Assembly (NCBI RefSeq): GCF_001649575.2
Contig: NC_051451.1
Location: forward strand, 25,280,325-25,344,324
From: Kryptolebias marmoratus
Lineage: Eukaryota > Chordata > Actinopteri > Cyprinodontiformes > Rivulidae
Length of the DNA: 64,000 bases
Direction: 5' to 3'
Made by a program: the position numbers and the translations under genes. The notes below the pieces were generated by a model, which was not told the origin of the DNA, made no database searches, and was given only the letters and a program-made list of their open reading frames with translations. The stretch's first letter is position 1. Each line of letters starts with the position of its first letter. Below, one piece after another: positions 58,418 through 64,000 of this stretch.

Positions 58418-60248
58418 TTAAAGTTATTTATAGTTTAGTATCAGAATGTTAATATATCAAACACAACAGAAATTAATCTGACTGCCTTGAACATTTACCC
58501 ATTACTGCAGTACAATCCTACAACTGCACATTTTTTTGACATAGCATTCTTATTTCTTATTGTCCAAACAATTTGGAGCACTTTGAATTTTAGAAACCCG
58601 ATACTGTACACCTCGAAAGTCAATCATACATTAACTTCCAGCGCGACACCAGTCAGAAATATATTCCTACACTACTTTAAAGTTTTTCAAACAGATCTAG
58701 TTTTGCAAAACTTTAATTTCAAACACAAAGGCAGCAAATATAATTGTACGTTATAACAATCCTTGTCCACCACGTCATGTCTCAGTCTCAGTGGAGAAAG
58801 AAGATGCTCCATGAGTGTAACCAGTTGTAGTTCCCATGCCAGGCCAGTAGTTGGCGCTAACACAGACAGACACAAGTCTTTTAAACATGCAAACAGTCGC
58901 ACCCAAAATGGTGGCTGCATGGACTTTTTGTTTGGACTTACAGTGATGTTGGGTTGTTTCTACATGTTGAAAAGGGTGAGTAACATAACCAGAACTCTGT
59001 TATCCGCCATTGTTATTGTTGTTGGTGTCCGTCTGTCACACATGGGAGTTTTTATGTTTCTGCATTGTTTTATGCTGAAGACTAGTTAAACACACCCTTA
59101 ACTTCCAGTTTGGGATCAAATATTTTGAGCTCAAATGTATCGTAAGTCTATGTAAGCTTTGGTGTGCGCTGTCTGCAGTCTGGGAGGATTTGAGAGAAAA
59201 CTGTAAGTCCTACAGCAGTGAAAATGGTTGTCATGTATAATTTGTGTACGTATCTAAAACATTTGTAGAAGTAAGATGAATTTATTCAAATTTAAACTGC
59301 AATTGTATAAAAACCATAAAAAATCCCAGTTCAGACTGGTAAAGTCCAACTATCTGTCAGCTGTTTAAACTTTAAATAATATTTTTGCAGTAAATTATGT
59401 CTGTTTTACTCAAATCCCATTGATCTCCATTGTTTGGTTTCTCAGTTTTTTGTAAATTTTGTTTATGTTGTGAGACATAAAAGTCATACGTTTCCCAACA
59501 TGCCTTTTCCACTTAATACCCCAATTTCTTAATATTTACACTAGTTTTAATCTTTCTTTTTAATGGTTTGTTACGTAAATTTGTAGGTAAATTGCATTAT
59601 TGTCTGAAATGCAGAAACTGTTGATTGGTTAATGCACAACAACATGGCGACCTTGGGAAATGTAATCATTGTTGCAAATTTATATGCTATTAGACTTAAG
59701 TCCAACTCAAATTTATCAGTTTTCTGTAATTTATGATAAGCAGCTGCCTTTGTTTGCGCTTTTTCTGCAGATATTTGTCCTGTTACAGTCATAAAACATT
59801 GTTTTGTCATTTGTTTATCTAAATAAGTGAGACAGCAAAATGCAGGTTGTAACCAGAGGCAGGTTGGTTTATAGTGTACAGACCAGGAATTATCATAAAG
59901 TAAGATTATAAAGTGAATTTTATATTTGATTCAACAGAACAGATGGCAGAAACGGCTCCATCTGAAGCTTAAAGTGGTTTGGAGTCATTCTCACTCTACT
60001 GGACGGCTGTTTCACATTTACAAGTGTTTTAAAGTCCGTTGAAGTTTAATGACAGTTTTTTTTTTACACCCCCTAAAAGCAAAACGCTGCTCTGGTTTTA
60101 CAACAGGTAGTTGTGTTTCAATTGATAGATCCTGCAGTTAAGGTTCCTCGTGGATGATTTACTCTGCTGAGCCACTGTTTCTGTCAGAACTTGAGTCAAA
60201 ACATCCTGTTGGAGTCGCTTTTGTTTGCAGGTTGCTGTCAGTTTGGTG

Positions 60249-60279
<31 letters not shown>

Positions 60280-60286
60280 TTTTTTT
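60249..60286. repeat. (CTTT)n microsatellite
   Basis: About nine tetranucleotide units followed by poly-T, upstream of sptlc3. Confidence 0.95.
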
Positions 60287-60575
60287 AAAAACTTTGTATA
60301 GTGGAAAACACAATGACGCTGTTTGTTGGTGAAAGGTCAACGCCCACTCTGTGGTCTTGTGGGCGCACAGAAAAGTGAAATGGCGCTGCAGCGTCTAGAG
60401 CAGGTTTCTTTTTAAAACCTCGCCATCGATCTCACTTGCTGGTTTGCGCGCGGCTTCTTTCACGGGAAAATTACAAGAAGCAGAGAGATGGAAAGATAGT
60501 GTTTCGAATGAATCTTCGGCTTGGAATGTAACTGCATGTCTGAACGTTATGCTGTGTGATTAGGATTGTTCGCCT

Positions 60576-60602
60576 ACACACACACACACACACACACACA
60601 CT
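60576..60602. repeat. (AC)n microsatellite
   Basis: Pure AC tract upstream of sptlc3. Confidence 0.95.
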
Positions 60603-62355
60603 GCTTGTTTTCTTGTAGGCCTTCTCTGTCAGATAGGTTCCACCTCCGTGTAATTTAGCTCAAATCATTTATCACTGCAGGAAGTGATCCATCAGCACTC
60701 TTTTCCATCTCACAGATATCATTTCCCTCCTAACAAACCCTACACAGCCATCTCCTCCCTCTCAAAAACTAAAACACGTTTAGTTTTTGTTGAAAGCGTG
60801 AAGGATCTCCGCAACGGTACGTCCACTGTGGAGCTCCAGAAATACCTGGAGGTTGGAGTTATTTGATGACCTAACAGTGATCAGGAATGGAGGCGAGGGG
60901 AATCAGTCGATCTTCATAAACCAGAGACTCTTACAGATAAAGGTGTTGCTGACTGGGGGAAACAAAGTGTTGCATGTGTGATAGCAAAGATTAGTGACCC
61001 GTACTTCGATGTTACTGCGTTGAACATATTTGCAGCACTTCCCCACTCGTAGCTGAGCTTACAGCAGCTGGTTCCCCCCATCCTTCACTACACAATTGCT
61101 TCCACCCATGAGACCAGATGTAACCTACATCTGTCAGGCTTCATTAGCCACATCAATCTGGACAGCACTGTTCATTCGCGGTTCGCTTTCTTCCCCTCCT
61201 AATTCTTAAACTCATATTCGCAGTTGGAGTGGTCCACCTCTGCACGTCGAGTTTTATTAATAATCTGGCAGCTAAACACGCCGTCATTCTGGTTATTACC
61301 AAATGTTTGAAAACTATATATATTTCCACGGGGAAATTTTCCACTTTACAACCCAGCAGACATCTTTTACGCCCAGGCTGGAAATTGGGCATCAGTACCT
61401 GAAATGAAATCTTGATGGATGTTCTAATTTTGTTTAAGATGTGATGAATTATATTGGGATCTCAGCGGCTTGATTTCCAAGAATACAAATGAGCGCTGAA
61501 GCAGTCCACACGGAGAAGAATCGTGCTGCGGTGGGACATCGAGCCTGCTTTGTGAATATCTTGTAAAATTGTTTTTTTTCCTCCTTAAACACATAATAAA
61601 TTGTAATCTATATTTGATCAGCTTGGATATTCTTTCCTCGACTTGAAATCCCAGTGATGCTAGCTTGATACATTATTTATGCATCCCAGATGGGAGCCTC
61701 TCTGCTTGAATGTTGGTTAAAAAGTGAAACCTTATGTGAGTTCACTCAGGATGTTTACGCTGATAGATTTTGGATAAGCTGTTTGTAACAGATAGGAGGC
61801 TGTTCTGCCATCTTGTGGCAGTGCAGAGAACCAAGAAGAAAACAAAGGAGCAGATACATTGTGGTGCACATCTGCAGATGGACAGGTCTTCTCTGACGTG
61901 GTTTTTGATTAATCTGAAGCAGGGAGGGTCTTAGAAGTGGGCAGTTATGAATGGATGAACTCCTGTTGTGTCATGAAAGCAACTTGTGGTGCGGTGCTAT
62001 ATTTAAACCTCCCCTGAGGTGCCATTAAATCATGAAATTTCTTCATCAGGCCCCGCTGACCTCATTTTAATATCCACACAGAGAGCGTGTAAAAAGTGGA
62101 ATAGTGTTGTTTTTTTTAAATGAACTGTGCTAGCTTGGAGTTTCATCATCACAATAATCTAAGTGTTTAAATGTACATACGATGCAGTTTGAAAGACTTT
62201 ACTCCAGTAGTTTTCCAGATATATTGATATGCAATTCTGGAATGCGGGTACGCAGTCAACGTAAACAAAGCTGAATCCGCTGGAAACCACGTGGAGGCTT
62301 GAGACGCATGACTGACCTACACGAGGCCAGCCGCGGTCTGTGCAGGTAAACAAAT

Positions 62356-62536
62356 ATGGCGGAGAAGACATTATTTAAGAAATGTTTGGTATTCAGCTGG
62401 ACGCTGCTTTCGGCTTCTGGTCGGCTTCTTCTAGACCAGGAAGTTTACGACTTTCATCTGCAAACACATCGAAATCCTCGTACTTCTCCATCCACCATTA
62501 GCAGCCTGTTTCCAGTCACTTCGGCTGTTTCAGCAG
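62356..62536 (+). CDS. Candidate first coding exon of an unidentified gene
   Basis: ATGGCGGAG in a good start context (AAATATGG) opens a 60-codon frame, MAEKTLFKKCLVFSWTLLSA onward, with a hydrophobic stretch near the N-terminus, followed by CAG/GTAAAG, a good splice donor. It lies about 5 kb upstream of sptlc3 on the other strand, and any remaining exons would lie to the right. I do not recognise the protein and no second exon was found before 64000. It may be chance. Confidence 0.25.
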
Positions 62537-62994
62537 GTAAAGAAACACACCTGGTAGCTGGCATCCAGTTGCAAACAGATTAACCATCAATAATGAGAAA
62601 AATATTATGCAGGCGGGCACAAAAGCTTGACTCTGTGATTCAACGCAACCAAAAAGAAAGAATCCAAACAAATAAGGTTCATTTTTTACTTCTTTTATTA
62701 CAAAGAAAGCCACAGACACCTGAGTGGTTGAACGCGCAGCACAAAGACCTTTCAGACGTCTGAGTGATGGGCTTTAATTGTCATTTGCGAGACAGAAATC
62801 GCACTTTGAAGAGCAGTTTAAGACTAAATGAGCAGGTGTTTCATCAGCTTCGCTCCCGTTCAGCTGCATGTATATCCTACGTCTGATTGATCAAACTGCA
62901 GGTTTCAGGAAGTGTGAAGCTTTTGTTACCAGCCAGCTGTTTGTGAGCTTGATATGACACAACAACATTCAGTTTGTTTGACTGATTGAATTTA

Positions 62995-63290
62995 AAGTGT
63001 TTGAGTGTTTCATTTGTCTCTCTGTAAGCAAAATATCTCATGAACCAATGGATGGATTTTAACGAAACTGTCAGAAAACGGCAAGAGCCAAGATGGCTGC
63101 CACAACAAATCACTGGTAGCTGAAACTCAGTCAGTTTTACATATACGGAGCTGAAATTTGGCGTGGTAGTAGCTGAGAGTCATCCCCAAACACTCAGTCC
63201 AAGTGAACACAGATCAAATAAAATCTTTGTTTAAAACTTTGGCATACAAAGCGGCGGGCGATATGCATTCTGTCAAGAAACGCTCGTTTC
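62995..63290 (+). repeat. Same dispersed family, copy 9 (most complete)
   Basis: AAATATCTCATGAACCAATG, CCAAGATGGCTGCCACAAC, GTGGTAGTAGCTGAGAGTCA and GCGGGCGATATGCATTCTG appear in order, giving the fullest version of the family here. Confidence 0.7.
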
Positions 63291-64000
63291 ATCGCTGTTT
63301 GTTTTTGTTTTCTGCTATATTTAAGAGAAAAAGGTTGGAAAAAATAATTTTTGCTTTGCAACTTTGTTTCAGTTTTGTTTAAGGATGACTCTGTCATGGA
63401 TCATTTATGGAACTAATGAACAAATAAAACTAATGACCAACACAGCGAGCACCAGATGGCCTCTGTGACTCTTTTTGTGACAGGTAAACAGCTAAACCTC
63501 CTGCAGCTGCAGAGCTCCTTCAGCTCACGTTCAGATCCACTGAAGATGGAAGATTTGCAAGCAGGCGAATGAGGAGGGTCGGCCTCCCAGATAATTTTAG
63601 AGAGAGTGGAAGAAATATAGATTGGGACTTGAGAGGTTAGAGCAAAAAAGGAGCAGCCGACTGGCAAAAGGAGGAGGATGATGGAGTTGTGGGGTGAAAA
63701 ATGGAGATAATATTAAAAAAAGAAATGTCTGAGAAGAAAATCGTGCCACAGACTCGACTTCAGGCTGAGTGGACCGTGCTGTAAATTTCTGTGTGTAGGT
63801 CAGGTTACTTTAATGTCTGCTGATCCTAATTAAGTCCTGCAGTTATTGTGATTCATACTGTGTCCTTTTAGGGTTTGTATTTTTATAACTACTGTTTGTG
63901 TGCTCCTTAGTCTTCACTGTAAAGACCAACAAAAGACAGAGGTCTTCAATATCCACTGAAGGACATTTTTCTCTAGCAAATGTCCACAATGTGGTAGTTT
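63291..64000. other. Right edge, no gene seen
   Basis: Nothing recognised; a second exon for the 62356 candidate was looked for and not found. Confidence 0.5.

Larger units (their letters stand above)
58418..62355. other. Upstream of sptlc3, no firm gene
   Basis: AT-rich intergenic DNA with microsatellites. 61000-61560 looks repeat-free and could be conserved non-coding DNA. No family match. Confidence 0.5.

Noticed and set aside
1..64000. Endogenous retrovirus or other viral insertion
   Set aside because: No gag, pol or env-like blocks, LTR pair or primer-binding site were seen; the transposase-like fragments are of the DNA-transposon type.

Overview
This window is nuclear DNA from a ray-finned (teleost) fish. 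The genes are split by GT-AG introns. The intergenic and intronic DNA is packed with teleost-style repeats: tRNA-derived SINEs, Tc1-like relics, hAT-type MITEs and microsatellites. Proteins translated from the exons closely resemble vertebrate orthologues. One tRNA-derived SINE resembles the AFC type, which hints at an acanthomorph, but the sequence alone cannot fix the species.

Three genes can be reconstructed. The 3' part of tasp1 (taspase 1, + strand) has four exons between 4195 and 13388; its earlier exons lie left of the window. Complete ism1 (isthmin 1, - strand) has six coding exons between 31083 and 20624 and predicts 447 aa. Complete sptlc3 (serine palmitoyltransferase large subunit, - strand) has twelve coding exons between 57281 and 36167 and predicts 538 aa; its first exon is the least certain. 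All splice phases join in frame. The order tasp1 > < ism1 < sptlc3 is, from memory, that of human 20p12 (SPTLC3, ISM1, TASP1), so this is a conserved microsynteny block. The three genes share no known pathway: a threonine endopeptidase, a secreted TSP1/AMOP protein and an ER sphingolipid-synthesis subunit.

Region by region: 1-13.4 kb is tasp1 introns and last exons with two direct hAT-like copies and one half of a MITE pair. 13.4-20.6 kb is the tail-to-tail spacer with two copies of a CAACCCCAATTC-ended transposon and a GCTA-rich degenerate repeat. 20.6-31.1 kb is ism1. 31.1-36.2 kb is the GC-rich ism1 upstream region, an assembly gap in poly-G, a SINE and a Tc1 relic. 36.2-57.3 kb is sptlc3, whose introns hold a TACATACTGG-type minisatellite, a 15-bp minisatellite next to a splice donor, palindromic MITEs and a second Tc1 relic. 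57.3-64 kb is upstream DNA with no firm gene and one candidate first exon at 62356.

I found no convincing new biological system. The best leads are a MITE pair 24 kb apart that both keep the same 66-codon reading frame followed by a splice-donor-like site, an inverted repeat pair around sptlc3 exon 1, a direct repeat pair around two tasp1 exons, tandem repeats starting within 3-10 nt of two sptlc3 splice donors, and the possible new first exon at 62356.
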